Positions 18,101-25,152 of a stretch of DNA of 64,000 bases are shown here, piece after piece. The notes under the pieces are model-generated. The model was not told the origin of the DNA. It worked only from the letters and a program-made list of their open reading frames with translations, and searched no databases. Positions within the stretch are counted from its first letter, which is position 1. Every line of letters begins with the position of its first letter. Source of the DNA: Streptococcus sanguinis SK355 (GTDB taxonomy: Bacteria > Bacillota > Bacilli > Lactobacillales > Streptococcaceae); contig NZ_GL890993.1 of the NCBI RefSeq assembly GCF_000212855.1, forward strand, positions 1,587,798 to 1,651,797, written 5' to 3'. The translations under genes were made by a program, and so were the position numbers.

Positions 18101-20397
18101 GAGATTTCAAATATAAGGCAATTGCAGAATATACTGTAAATGGCTTAGACCTCCTTTATACACCAGAAGCCTTCCTATCAGACTATAGCAGAGTTCTCAA
18201 TCAAGTGCTGCCGGAATTGAACAAGGTTACCCTTGATTCGCCAGCTATGCGGACTGTTTTAGGCGTGAATGCTGACACTTCTCTGGATGATCTCTATCTG
18301 GATACTGCCTTTGACCAAGTCAAGACCAAGCTGTCAGAAGAGCTGCGCAAGGTACTGGCTATGGACAAGTCTATCAATACGGAAGGTAATGTTGTAGCAG
18401 ACTATATAACTCAGCAAATTAAAGACAATAAAGAAGCCTTCTTACTTGGTCTAACCTATCTCAACCGTTGGTATAATATCAACTATGACAATATCAATGT
18501 CAAGGATTTGTCGGCCTATAAATTTGACTTCTTTGGAAATCATAATGCTTCAACCTTAGATACCATTATTTCACTTGGTAAGTCAGGCATGAACAATCTT
18601 AAAGCAAAGAACAACTATATGGCTTATGATACATCGCTCTCTGAGGCGACTGGTAAGCGAGGGATCTTTAACTACCTGGAAGGCTATCGTCAGCTCTTCC
18701 TGCCGGGCAAGAGCAATAATGAATGGCTCAAGACCAATACAAAAGCCTACATCGTTGAGGCTAAGTCGGATATAGCAGAAGCGAGACAGCTTCAGGATGC
18801 AGCTGAGGACAAGAGCAAGTACTCTGTCGGCGTTTACGACAAGATTACTGCTGATAATTGGGAACACAAGGGCATGCTCCTGCCACTCTTGACCATGACT
18901 GAGAAGGGTGTCTATGCTATCTCCAATATGTCCACCATCTCCATGGGGACTTATGACCGTTATCGCCTTGATGCCAATGGCAGAGTGCGAACAGATGCCG
19001 AGCTAGCGGAATATGTCGAAGACCGAGTGAGAAAAACAGCTGAGTACCAGCGCGATCATTATGACTTCTGGTATAAGATTCTAAGCGATGAAAGCAAGGA
19101 CAAGCTCTTCCGTTCTGTTCTGGTTTACGATGGATTCTCATTGGTTGACAAGACAGGTCAAAGATATTGGGCTCCAGCTAATGACAAGAAATCACTGGCT
19201 ATGCAGGAGTTCTTTGGACCAGCTGGCAAGTGGTATCCAAGCAAGGGCTACAATGCCTATGCTACGGGAAGCGTAACCCACTTTGATGCAGCTAAATTGT
19301 TAGAAGACTATGGTAACTCAGTCTACACGCATGAGATGACCCATAATTCTGACGGAGGCATCTACTTTGAGGGCAATAGCCGCCGTGAAGGTCTGGGAGC
19401 TGAGCTCTATGCTCGCGGACTCCTGCAGTCCACTCCAAGTGCGGATGAGGCAACCATTACGCTCAATACCCTCTTCAAGGTCGACAAGGATTCTAAGACG
19501 CGTCTACACACATATAACTTCAAAGAACGCGTTCAAAATGCAGAAGATCTGCAACACTATGTCCATGGTATGTTTGACATGATCTACACGCTGGATTACC
19601 TAGAAGGTACTTCTATGCTGAAGCAGAGTGATGATGCGAAACTTCAGTGGTTCAGGAAGATGGAGAATTACTACGTTACTGATAAGTATGGTAAGGAAAC
19701 CCACGCTGGAAACCAGACACGAACCTTCACTGCTGAAGAAATCAAGCAGCTGAAGACCTTTGACTCTTTGATTGAAAATGATGTTATCACTCGTCGGGAG
19801 AACAAGGATAGTGGTAGATATGCACGAAATGGCTATCTCAGTCTCAGTCTCTTCTCACCAATCTACTCAGCCTTGAGCAATCCAAATGGAGCTCCGGGCG
19901 ACGTTATGTTCCGCCGCACAGCCTATGAGTTGCTGGCAGCCAAAGGCTACCATGAAGGATTTATTCCTTATGTTTCTGGTAAGTACTCTCAGGAAGCCTT
20001 TGATGAAGGCAAGAAAACGTGGGACGGATGGTCCGGAAGAGATGTTGGTCTCGTGACTGACCAGAAAGTCTTGGAAAATGTATTCAAAGGTGAATATGAC
20101 TCTTGGGTAGCCTTCAAGAAGGCGATGTATAAGGAGCGGATTGATCAGCTGACCAAGCTCAAACCAATCACCATTGAGTACGAACTCAGAAATCCAAGCA
20201 GTACTAAGAAAGTAACCATTCGCTCTTATGCAGATATGCAAAGGCTGATGGACGCAGCAGTAGCAGAGGATGTGAGCAACATTGCCAATGCTACAAGCCG
20301 TGTCGATGCCAGCTGGGTCAACCTGCTCAAGAAGAAGATTTACAATGCTTATCTTCGTGAGACAGATGACTTCAGAAAGTCAATCTTTAATAAGTAA
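12115..20397 (+). CDS. Cell-wall-linked M26 zinc metalloprotease (ZmpB/IgA1-protease family)
   Basis: 2760 residues. Order: YSFRKLSVGL signal (YSIRK type, residues ~13-45), LPKTG at 105-109 near the N-terminus, then two hydrophobic segments (~112-160), as in streptococcal IgA1 proteases and Zmp proteins. Next come one diverged G5 unit (~300-360), a PELTTYGT-type repeat (~372-480), eight tandem G5 domains (~487-1254), two FIVAR-like helical units (~1260-1395), a GLUG-rich region with GGLVGRLENN motifs (~1690-1850) and the M26 catalytic domain. The zinc site is HEMTH at 2406-2410 with a third ligand Glu at about 2430 (GLGAE). The family cleaves IgA1 or other host glycoproteins; the target here cannot be read from sequence. 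Own promoter and terminator. Confidence 0.93.
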   Translation: MEKRITGDTLQRYSFRKLSVGLVSATIGSFFLSTAIGGNISTVEAAEVSAGKTVPVQYHYVVESELTEAEKNAVVKELPKFVEENSDAYYLVYRPKTQGLSAKSLPKTGYSSLWEATFAAAGLTLAVLVIARGRNGKRYLSSILLVTGLGSILLAPSVFAVTNIELAAYNQRLNLTVGDKLPEPLEIAGFEYVGYLKSGEQGKANAAESHQLPTAQKDLSAVEVDQQAGKSAGLSGNQGTANKPVSTETEKLTEQEKEIIAAKEREFARLSPVIEVPELEFKSQKSSQTQVLPYQTEYQYSNELAEGQSQVIRAGVAGTRTVVTRNYIAGKEIVKSEVISDQVTAEPVSEIVLVGTAAVKSVPKQAPVHQVPELTTYGTTPDTAPVQEAPELTTYGTAPDTAPVQEVPELTTYGTTPDTAPVQEAPELTTYGTTPDTAPVQEVPELTTYGTAPDTAPVQEVPELTTYGTAPDEAPVHQAPELELTTTDETRREKIDFSVEEQYTDEIPEGSRQVVTPGVQGERAITTRIYTSNGQEVDRQVLSDEEILAAVTQIIKVGTSKSSLIPADAPKVEELSEYPLTYTDETRVEKINYTIREEETDELVQGARQIATPGVQGERTIKTRIYSSNGQEVDRQELSNEETLAPVTQVVKVGTAKPTMVPNDAPKSEVLPEYPLTYSDETRVEKIAFNIEEQYTDELPQDARQIATPGVQGERTIKTRIYSSNGQEVDRQELSNEETLAPVTQVVKVGTAKPNMVPNDAPKADALPEYPLTYTDETRVEKIAFNIEEQYTDELPQDARQIATPGVQGERTIKTRVYSSNGQEVDRQELSNEETLTPVTQIVKVGTAKPNMVPNDAPKAEALPEYPLTYTDETRVEKIAFNIEEQYTDELPQDARQIATPGVEGERTIKTRVYSSDGQEVDRQELSNEETLAPVTQVVKVGTAKPSMVPNDAPKAEVLPEYPLTYTDETRVEKINFTIREEETDELVRDARQIATPGVQGERTIKTRVYSSNGQEIDRQELSNEETLAPVTQVVKVGTAKPTMVPNDAPKEAALPEYPLTYIDETRVEKIAFNIEEQYTDELVRDARQIATPGVQGERTIKTRVYSSNGQEVDRQEISNEETLAPVTQIVKVGTAKPNMVPNEAPKADALPEYPLTYTDETRVEKINFSTHEEETDELVRNARQIATPGVQGERTIKTRVYSSNGQEVDRQELSNEETLAPVTQVIKVGTAKPHLVPNDAPKAAALEEFDLIPLHNLLAEAEQIKAQARYFNDSQSQQSSYDTALTAGQAILSQSHASQAEVNQLVERINQAKAQLSGLEVVKTALQNEYDLNQTIKATPKYKNADSDKQTAYRDELVKAEGVLNNQTATQVQVNQAFASLTAAKEALNGVPKVKPSVSILSLTENPDDKSVTVQYRLQDQTQSFRSATAELYQGDQLVRTLPITNFAGSLKIGDLDYYTGYTLKTKLTYELDNGSFTDLETDSRNFELEYKKIAFRDIDLVEFYRKENDQFKRVVSMSSMPTDLSTYFVKVKSSESKEMLLPVHSIAESQKDGRAVYKVTVSLPELVQEGETGYKSGYDFYISKAVVSSQQNLYTSFAGLIDAMKQNMAGNYVLGADLDASEVSLAPADYVYLKGNFTGSLTGSHNGKQYAIYNLAKPLFENLKSGSSISNLDLKEVNIVGTYDSAALARNAEGARITDVSVQGRVEVKENASQVAGLVVIANNTQITNSSFTGTIVSNDKQGKEYNVGGLVANLKGGNSLISQSRADVTILAGARANNQRFGGLVGRLENNARISRSYVTGKIQNSTKNGQIGGVVGSNYFNGLIDNVISNVSGTNVYSISGDQGYENNRITEAYAVEGNTTLENDKFVTSTLTLNEAEEKLASLDITTTLEDTNLNLYSVNYAQEKNAREDRLIAYANMEKLLPFYNKETIIAYGNKLPDNHKLNKEYLLDVVPMKGNQIITDINSNKTAINRLMLHFEDNTVEYLNLTYKGDFKYKAIAEYTVNGLDLLYTPEAFLSDYSRVLNQVLPELNKVTLDSPAMRTVLGVNADTSLDDLYLDTAFDQVKTKLSEELRKVLAMDKSINTEGNVVADYITQQIKDNKEAFLLGLTYLNRWYNINYDNINVKDLSAYKFDFFGNHNASTLDTIISLGKSGMNNLKAKNNYMAYDTSLSEATGKRGIFNYLEGYRQLFLPGKSNNEWLKTNTKAYIVEAKSDIAEARQLQDAAEDKSKYSVGVYDKITADNWEHKGMLLPLLTMTEKGVYAISNMSTISMGTYDRYRLDANGRVRTDAELAEYVEDRVRKTAEYQRDHYDFWYKILSDESKDKLFRSVLVYDGFSLVDKTGQRYWAPANDKKSLAMQEFFGPAGKWYPSKGYNAYATGSVTHFDAAKLLEDYGNSVYTHEMTHNSDGGIYFEGNSRREGLGAELYARGLLQSTPSADEATITLNTLFKVDKDSKTRLHTYNFKERVQNAEDLQHYVHGMFDMIYTLDYLEGTSMLKQSDDAKLQWFRKMENYYVTDKYGKETHAGNQTRTFTAEEIKQLKTFDSLIENDVITRRENKDSGRYARNGYLSLSLFSPIYSALSNPNGAPGDVMFRRTAYELLAAKGYHEGFIPYVSGKYSQEAFDEGKKTWDGWSGRDVGLVTDQKVLENVFKGEYDSWVAFKKAMYKERIDQLTKLKPITIEYELRNPSSTKKVTIRSYADMQRLMDAAVAEDVSNIANATSRVDASWVNLLKKKIYNAYLRETDDFRKSIFNK
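13228..13551 (+). repeat. Six 54-bp tandem repeats (18-residue PELTTYGT units)
   Basis: Six consecutive 18-residue units of the form PELTTYGTxPDTAPVQEx, in register, inside the metalloprotease gene. Proline-rich spacing suggests an extended stalk segment. Units differ mostly by silent changes. Confidence 0.9.
13573..15876 (+). repeat. Eight 288-bp tandem repeats encoding G5 domains
   Basis: Repeat starts at 13573, 13861, 14149, 14437, 14725, 15013, 15301 and 15589 keep an exact 288-bp (96-residue) period. Each unit runs from xDETRxEKI through GERTIKTRxYSSNGQEVDRQ to the next xYPLTY. The first unit is the most divergent (GERAITTRIYTSNG). Two sub-types alternate: IAFNIEEQYTDEL and INFTIREEETDEL. 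Long near-identical units predict copy-number change by recombination. Confidence 0.95.
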
Positions 20398-20429
20398 GCA
20401 ATAAGTTGTTTTCCGTATATATTTAAAAA

Positions 20430-20462
20430 TGCCTAGACTGTAAAAAGTCTAGGTATTTTTTC
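20430..20462 (+). terminator. Terminator of the metalloprotease gene
   Basis: CCTAGACT/AGTCTAGG stem (20432-20439, 20446-20453) followed by a T run. Confidence 0.85.
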
Positions 20463-20592
20463 TGCTATTTATTTCTAATAAAACAATAATAATCCATCCG
20501 AGTTAGATAAAAAAACAATTTGTAACTTTTTTGTAATGAAAGTAGACAAAAAGCAGATAATTGCCACTAAAAAAAGTAGTTCACAAAGAGTC

Positions 20593-20651
20593 AATTATAA
20601 TATTTTATGTTATAATTGATATGTATATGTCATATTCGCTTATCATATACA
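20593..20651. promoter_or_regulatory. Two inverted repeats upstream of the adhesin gene
   Basis: CAATTATAA (20593-20601) pairs with TTATAATTG (20611-20619), both arms carrying a TATAAT-like box; GTATATG (20624-20630) pairs with CATATAC (20645-20651). They sit in the 387-base gap before the adhesin, about 140-190 bases from its start. They may be operators or promoter elements. No -35 with good spacing was found, and the rest of the gap (20463-20760) shows nothing else I can name. Confidence 0.4.
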
Positions 20652-20784
20652 AACACATTCATTTTTAGTTTGGTAATAAATCTTGATTTAGAATCGACTG
20701 AAAATGAGGGGGTAGACAGGTGATGGTGTGCCTGCCAGCATTTGTCAAAAATAAAATTTAAAAAGAAGGAGGACCGCATTCAAG

Positions 20785-23202
20785 GTGAAACAAACTTATC
20801 ATAAAGTGTCTCATGCTCTGATGACTTTGCTGCTTTTGGTATCAACCTTTATTCCCTTGTTAAGCTCAAGTCCTAGGGTTTCTGCTGCAGAGTTAGGTGA
20901 TGGCGACTATCAACTAACTACAAACGTCACTATTAATACTAATCCTTTAAAGGATACAGGCTACGGTGAAGGTAAATTTTACATTGCTCCGACCTATACA
21001 TTTGCAGATAGCAAAGTATTAAATAATGGTGATACCATGGTTTATCGAGTTCCATCACAGTTCAAAATTGAGCGAACTTTGGAGGAAAACATAAGCGCAC
21101 CGGATGGCACTGTTGTTGCCAAGTTAGTGACAGATCCTGTTACCAATACAGCAACCATTACTGTCACAAATGCTGAGTATTTTGCGAAAATGTCAGATAC
21201 CAAGCGTATTCAATCTTCTTTCACAGTGGTTTGGGCTGATAATATGCCTTATGACCAAGAACAAGAAGTTAACTTTCCGGGTGCTAGGACTTACAAGCTG
21301 AAGCGTATCAAGGTTGATGAGGAGCCTCAGGGTTATTCCAAGTGGGGTGTTCAGGATTCTAAGGATCCAAACTACGTCAACTGGCGTATTCGTGTCAATC
21401 GCGATGTCCAAAATCTTGGTCAAGTTGTCATTGAGGACGCTATTCCAGAAGATCAAGAACTGGATGAAGAGACAGGGATTAAAGGTTACTACTTTACTGA
21501 GTGGGAAGGTGCTTCTGGCACACGTCAATCATTTAATTCGAGCCAGATTGTGACAGTCACAGACTCCAATCATTTCACAGTTAATGCTGGGGAATTGAAT
21601 GGAAGAGGGATTTATGTTATTTACCGGACTCGTTTGACTGAGCCAGTAGATAAGGTAACCAAAAAAGCCTTTAACGATGTAACCGTTACGTCTAATGGGC
21701 AAAAGATGCCTGATTTGTTAGCACGTCCATTTGCACCTTTGACAACTCTTGATGGTGTCGGGGAAGGTACTCGTTCGGATGAAGTTATCTTCAAAGTCAA
21801 AAAGGAATTGACTGGCCGCAATTTGGAGGATGGTGAATTTACTTTTGATTTGATCAATAAGGATGACAACGATAAAGTTGTTCAAACGGTAACCAATAAA
21901 GCTGGTGCCGTAACCTTTAAGAAACTTCGTTTCAAAAAAGAGGGAACCTTTAACTATGTCATTCGTGAACGAGCAAGCAATCTGCCAGGTGTGACAAACG
22001 ATGCCAATTCAGACATCAATGTTACTGTTACTGTAACAGACAACAACGGCGTTAAGACAGCAGCGGTTAATTATGACCGTGAGGCTTTCACCAATACCTA
22101 CAAGTTAGAGCCAGCAACTGCAGCGATTACCGCTAAGAAAGTTCTGGATGGTAAAGCACTTGAAGCTGGAAAGTATACTTTCAAACTGACTGAGGTTGGC
22201 GGAAATAACGTGGAACTTCAAGCAACAAATGATGCCAATGGTAATATCAAGTTTCCTGAAATCAACTATGATAAAGAAGGCACTTATACTTACAAGCTGA
22301 CGGAAGTAGCTGGAAATGAAGCTGGAGTGACTTACGATAGCGCAGAGCATACAGTGACTGTCACAGTGACTGCAAGCAAGGGCAAGTTGGAAGCTACCGT
22401 CGAAGGTAATAATCCAGTATTCACAAACACTTATAAAGACTATGGTGTTAGCTATGAGTTTCTCAGCAGCAATGCAGCCTATCCAAATCTGCCAAAAGAA
22501 GTAACTGATTTGCTTCCAGCAGATGCTAATCGCTACACTAGTGGTATTAATGTAGACGCTAAGCAACCTGCTAGAACAAGTGTTACAGTTACTGAAGGCA
22601 CATGGACTTTCGAAGGCTATGCGGAAACGAATAGCCAGACTGTTGCGGATAAGGACCTTAAATTTACTGGTAAATGGAATTTCACTCCAGCACCGAAATA
22701 TAAGGCGACTTATGAATTTGTAAGCGCAGATCCGAATCGTAGCTTGCCAGAAGAAGTCACAGCATTGCTACCGAATGATGCCACTGAATATGCAGACGGT
22801 GCTGCCGTTCAAGCGGTTCAGCCAGCTAAGAAAACTGTTGAAGCAAGTGATGGTACTTGGAAATTCCTCAAATATGACGCAGATAGTAAAACTATTGCAG
22901 GCGCAGATGTCAAATTTACAGGCACATGGACATTTGAAGCTAGACGTCCACAAGGACCAGGTACACCGCCACCTTCTTCAGGTTCGACACCACCATCATC
23001 ATCTGGTGATAAACCAGGCGTTTCGACTGATAGAACCCCAGGTAATTCATCAGATAAAGATGGAAAAGATGTTACTGGATCAGGAACTGGCAAAAAAGTT
23101 TTGCCGAAAACTGGCAGCGAAACATCTATCTTTGCGATAGCAGCAGGATCGGCTCTGATTCTTTTATCAACTCTTGTCTATCGTTTCAAAAAAGCTAATT
23201 AA
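20785..23202 (+). CDS. LPXTG-anchored adhesin with pilin-type isopeptide and SHIRT domains
   Basis: 805 residues starting at GTG with AAGGAGG upstream. Signal peptide ~1-35 (ending VSAAE). Residues ~36-325 look like paired Ig-like adhesin domains of the collagen-binding/SdrG type. Residues ~333-437 and ~438-550 are two FctA-like pilin isopeptide domains, each ending FTNTYK. Residues ~551-715 hold two SHIRT-type repeats (YEFxS...LPxEVTxLLPxDA...VTVTEGTWTFEGY...FTGxW). A Pro/Ser/Gly-rich wall-spanning stretch leads to LPKTG at 773-777, a hydrophobic helix and a basic tail. It is expected to be a sortase-anchored stalked adhesin. The ligand cannot be told from sequence. No sortase or other pilin gene is adjacent, so it is probably monomeric on the wall. 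Confidence 0.88.
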   Translation: MKQTYHKVSHALMTLLLLVSTFIPLLSSSPRVSAAELGDGDYQLTTNVTINTNPLKDTGYGEGKFYIAPTYTFADSKVLNNGDTMVYRVPSQFKIERTLEENISAPDGTVVAKLVTDPVTNTATITVTNAEYFAKMSDTKRIQSSFTVVWADNMPYDQEQEVNFPGARTYKLKRIKVDEEPQGYSKWGVQDSKDPNYVNWRIRVNRDVQNLGQVVIEDAIPEDQELDEETGIKGYYFTEWEGASGTRQSFNSSQIVTVTDSNHFTVNAGELNGRGIYVIYRTRLTEPVDKVTKKAFNDVTVTSNGQKMPDLLARPFAPLTTLDGVGEGTRSDEVIFKVKKELTGRNLEDGEFTFDLINKDDNDKVVQTVTNKAGAVTFKKLRFKKEGTFNYVIRERASNLPGVTNDANSDINVTVTVTDNNGVKTAAVNYDREAFTNTYKLEPATAAITAKKVLDGKALEAGKYTFKLTEVGGNNVELQATNDANGNIKFPEINYDKEGTYTYKLTEVAGNEAGVTYDSAEHTVTVTVTASKGKLEATVEGNNPVFTNTYKDYGVSYEFLSSNAAYPNLPKEVTDLLPADANRYTSGINVDAKQPARTSVTVTEGTWTFEGYAETNSQTVADKDLKFTGKWNFTPAPKYKATYEFVSADPNRSLPEEVTALLPNDATEYADGAAVQAVQPAKKTVEASDGTWKFLKYDADSKTIAGADVKFTGTWTFEARRPQGPGTPPPSSGSTPPSSSGDKPGVSTDRTPGNSSDKDGKDVTGSGTGKKVLPKTGSETSIFAIAAGSALILLSTLVYRFKKAN

Positions 23203-23215
23203 TATTAGCCAAACG

Positions 23216-23246
23216 AATCATCTCAGCTAGCTGAGATGATTTTTTC
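23216..23246 (+). terminator. Terminator of the adhesin gene
   Basis: Eleven-base perfect stem (AATCATCTCAG / CTGAGATGATT) with a CTAG loop and T run. Confidence 0.9.
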
Positions 23247-23467
23247 TTGTCTTTGTCATCATCTATTTTTGATAATGTGCTGACGATTAAACTTATAAAC
23301 TCTAAAATAAGCAGTCATTCAAATCGATGTTTTTACGGTGGCTGATATTTGCTAAGCTTGATTTTACAGTCAATGAATACTTGAAAATAAAAGTGAATTC
23401 TTGTTTTATAAAGAAGATTTGTTATAATAAAATAAGAAAAAGTTTCTTTGTTTAAAGGGAGATGTTG

Positions 23468-23928
23468 ATGAAAAATAAGAAGTTTAAGGTGATTCCTTTT
23501 TTGCCCCTAGTTTTGTATCTACTGGTGTATTTGTACGGTTATTCGGGAATTGAGCCAGAGCCGGGGGTTGCTTATGGTTATCTTTACCTTTTTCTTTTTT
23601 AGTTCCTGTTGTCATTGCTTATTTTGTACTTGCTGTTATGAATTTTGCAACACTCATGGGGGAAGTTACTTATTTATTCAAAGGACAGCTGCTAGGACAT
23701 CTCTATCGGCTTTACTTTTCTATCTTTTTCTTTTTGATTTTGTTTTGCGGTCTTAATTATTATCAGTTGATAGCTCCATACGGCCCTCAGATGAAAATTA
23801 GTGCTAAAGAATCTTATAATCCACTAGCACCTTATGCCATTCCTCTCTTGCTTTTTCTCTTAGGATTGTTGGGCAATCTTTTCTTTTGGGAGTTGCAAAA
23901 TATTGAAGTTCAGGAGGAGAAAGAGTAG
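23468..23928 (+). pseudogene. Small multi-membrane protein gene, frameshifted at a T run
   Basis: Not a recognised family. The gene starts at ATG 23468 behind AAAGGGAG and reads 44 codons (MKNKKFKVIPFLPLVLYLL...) to TAG at 23600-23602. From the same point the +1 frame continues without a stop to 23928 (LVPVVIAYFVLAVMNFATLMGEV...EVQEEKE). Adding one T to the six-T run at 23595-23600 joins the frames into a protein of about 153 residues with four hydrophobic segments. Explanations: an inactivating deletion, phase variation by slippage, programmed frameshifting, or a sequencing error. The downstream part has its own ATG at 23638 but no good ribosome site. It has its own upstream region after the adhesin terminator and ends before a terminator at 23976. 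Confidence 0.65.
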
Positions 23929-23975
23929 CAGTACGGCGATAGTAATTGAGGTGTCATAATTTCTCAAAATCATTA

Positions 23976-24010
23976 AAAGCCTGCTGAAAATCTATTTGCT
24001 CAGGCTTTCT
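23976..24010 (+). terminator. Terminator before the M42 peptidase gene
   Basis: AAAGCCTG (23976-23983) pairs with CAGGCTTT (24001-24008), with a T-rich tail. Confidence 0.7.
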
Positions 24011-24013
24011 TTG

Positions 24014-24022
24014 TGCTATAAT
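24014..24022 (+). promoter_or_regulatory. Extended -10 promoter of the M42 peptidase gene
   Basis: TGCTATAAT immediately after the preceding terminator; the start codon is 25 bases downstream. Confidence 0.6.
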
Positions 24023-24047
24023 AAAGAAAAACGATGAGGAGACATTC

Positions 24048-25094
24048 ATGAATCAAACTGTTCAATATTTACAAGAATTAACGGCTATCCCTTCCCCAAC
24101 AGGCTTTACGGCTGAGGTGGCAGACTATTTGGTACACACGCTGGAAGGATTGGGCTATGAGCCTGTCCGGACCAATAAAGGCGGTGTTCATGTTGTAGTT
24201 AAGGGCGAAAATGATACCCAGCATCGGGTAGTGACTGCCCATGTGGATACTCTTGGTGCTATTGTCCGTGCGATTAAGTCTGATGGGCGTCTTAAGCTGG
24301 ATCGGATCGGCGGTTTCCCATGGAATATGATTGAAGGAGAAAACTGTCTAGTCCATGTGGCCAGCAGTGGCAAGACCGTCAATGGGACTATCTTAGTTCA
24401 CCAGACTTCCTGCCATGTCTATAAAGATGCTGGAACGGTTGAGCGAACTCAGGACAATATGGAAGTCCGTTTGGATGAAAAGGTGACGAGTGAGAAAGAA
24501 ACGCGGGATTTAGGAATCGAAGTAGGGGATTTTATTTCCTTTGATCCGCGTACCACTGTTACCGAGTCAGGCTTTATCAAGTCCCGCTTTCTAGATGACA
24601 AGGTCAGCGCAGCTATTTTGCTCAATCTTTTGCGCGTTTATAAAGAGGAAGCTATTCAGCTGCCGGTGACGACTCATTTTGCTTTCAGTGTCTTTGAAGA
24701 GGTTGGTCATGGGGCTAATTCCAGCCTGCCGGCTCAAGCGGTGGAGTATCTAGCGGTTGATATGGGCGCTATGGGTGACGATCAGCAGACGGATGAGTAT
24801 ACGGTTTCCATCTGTGTCAAGGATGCATCAGGACCTTATCACTATGGATTCCGCCAGCACTTGGTCAAGTTGGCTAAGGAGCAGGACATTCCTTACAAAC
24901 TGGACATCTATCCATTCTACGGGTCAGATGCCTCTGCAGCCATGAGTGCAGGAGCAGAAGTCAAGCATGCCCTGTTAGGTGCTGGCATCGAATCCAGTCA
25001 CTCTTATGAGCGAACCCATATCGATTCGGTTTTCGCGACAGAGCGCATGGTGGATGCTTATCTAAGAAGTGGATTGGTGGTAATCAGTAACTAG
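24048..25094 (+). CDS. M42-family metallo-aminopeptidase
   Basis: Cytoplasmic dinuclear-metal peptidase of 348 residues, the usual length for the family. Metal and catalytic motifs seen: TAHVDTLGA near residue 64 (metal His/Asp), FLDDKVSA near residue 183 (bridging Asp), FEEVGHGA near residue 215 (catalytic Glu-Glu), VDMGAMG near residue 238 and a late SSHSYERTH motif. The family removes N-terminal residues from peptides (glutamyl aminopeptidase/PepA-type in lactic acid bacteria; endoglucanase M in older annotation). Exact specificity cannot be assigned. Single gene with its own promoter; the AT-rich island begins right after it. Confidence 0.88.
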   Translation: MNQTVQYLQELTAIPSPTGFTAEVADYLVHTLEGLGYEPVRTNKGGVHVVVKGENDTQHRVVTAHVDTLGAIVRAIKSDGRLKLDRIGGFPWNMIEGENCLVHVASSGKTVNGTILVHQTSCHVYKDAGTVERTQDNMEVRLDEKVTSEKETRDLGIEVGDFISFDPRTTVTESGFIKSRFLDDKVSAAILLNLLRVYKEEAIQLPVTTHFAFSVFEEVGHGANSSLPAQAVEYLAVDMGAMGDDQQTDEYTVSICVKDASGPYHYGFRQHLVKLAKEQDIPYKLDIYPFYGSDASAAMSAGAEVKHALLGAGIESSHSYERTHIDSVFATERMVDAYLRSGLVVISN

Positions 25095-25116
25095 TACTAG
25101 TGTGTAGTTAATAAAG

Positions 25117-25122
25117 TATAAT
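25117..25122 (+). promoter_or_regulatory. Possible -10 box of the defence operon
   Basis: TATAAT 31 bases before the reverse-transcriptase start. The -35 is poor. The upstream gap is only 58 bases, so there is no room for a long upstream non-coding RNA. Confidence 0.4.
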
Positions 25123-25152
25123 TAACTTCTGAAATTAGATGGGAAGCATTCT

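Noticed and set aside
22105-22566. 153-codon minus-strand frame in the adhesin gene
   Set aside because: Shadow of the adhesin; low-complexity hydrophobic translation and no start signals.
23550-23756. 68-codon frame in the frameshifted membrane gene
   Set aside because: Third frame, overlaps both real halves, no ribosome site.
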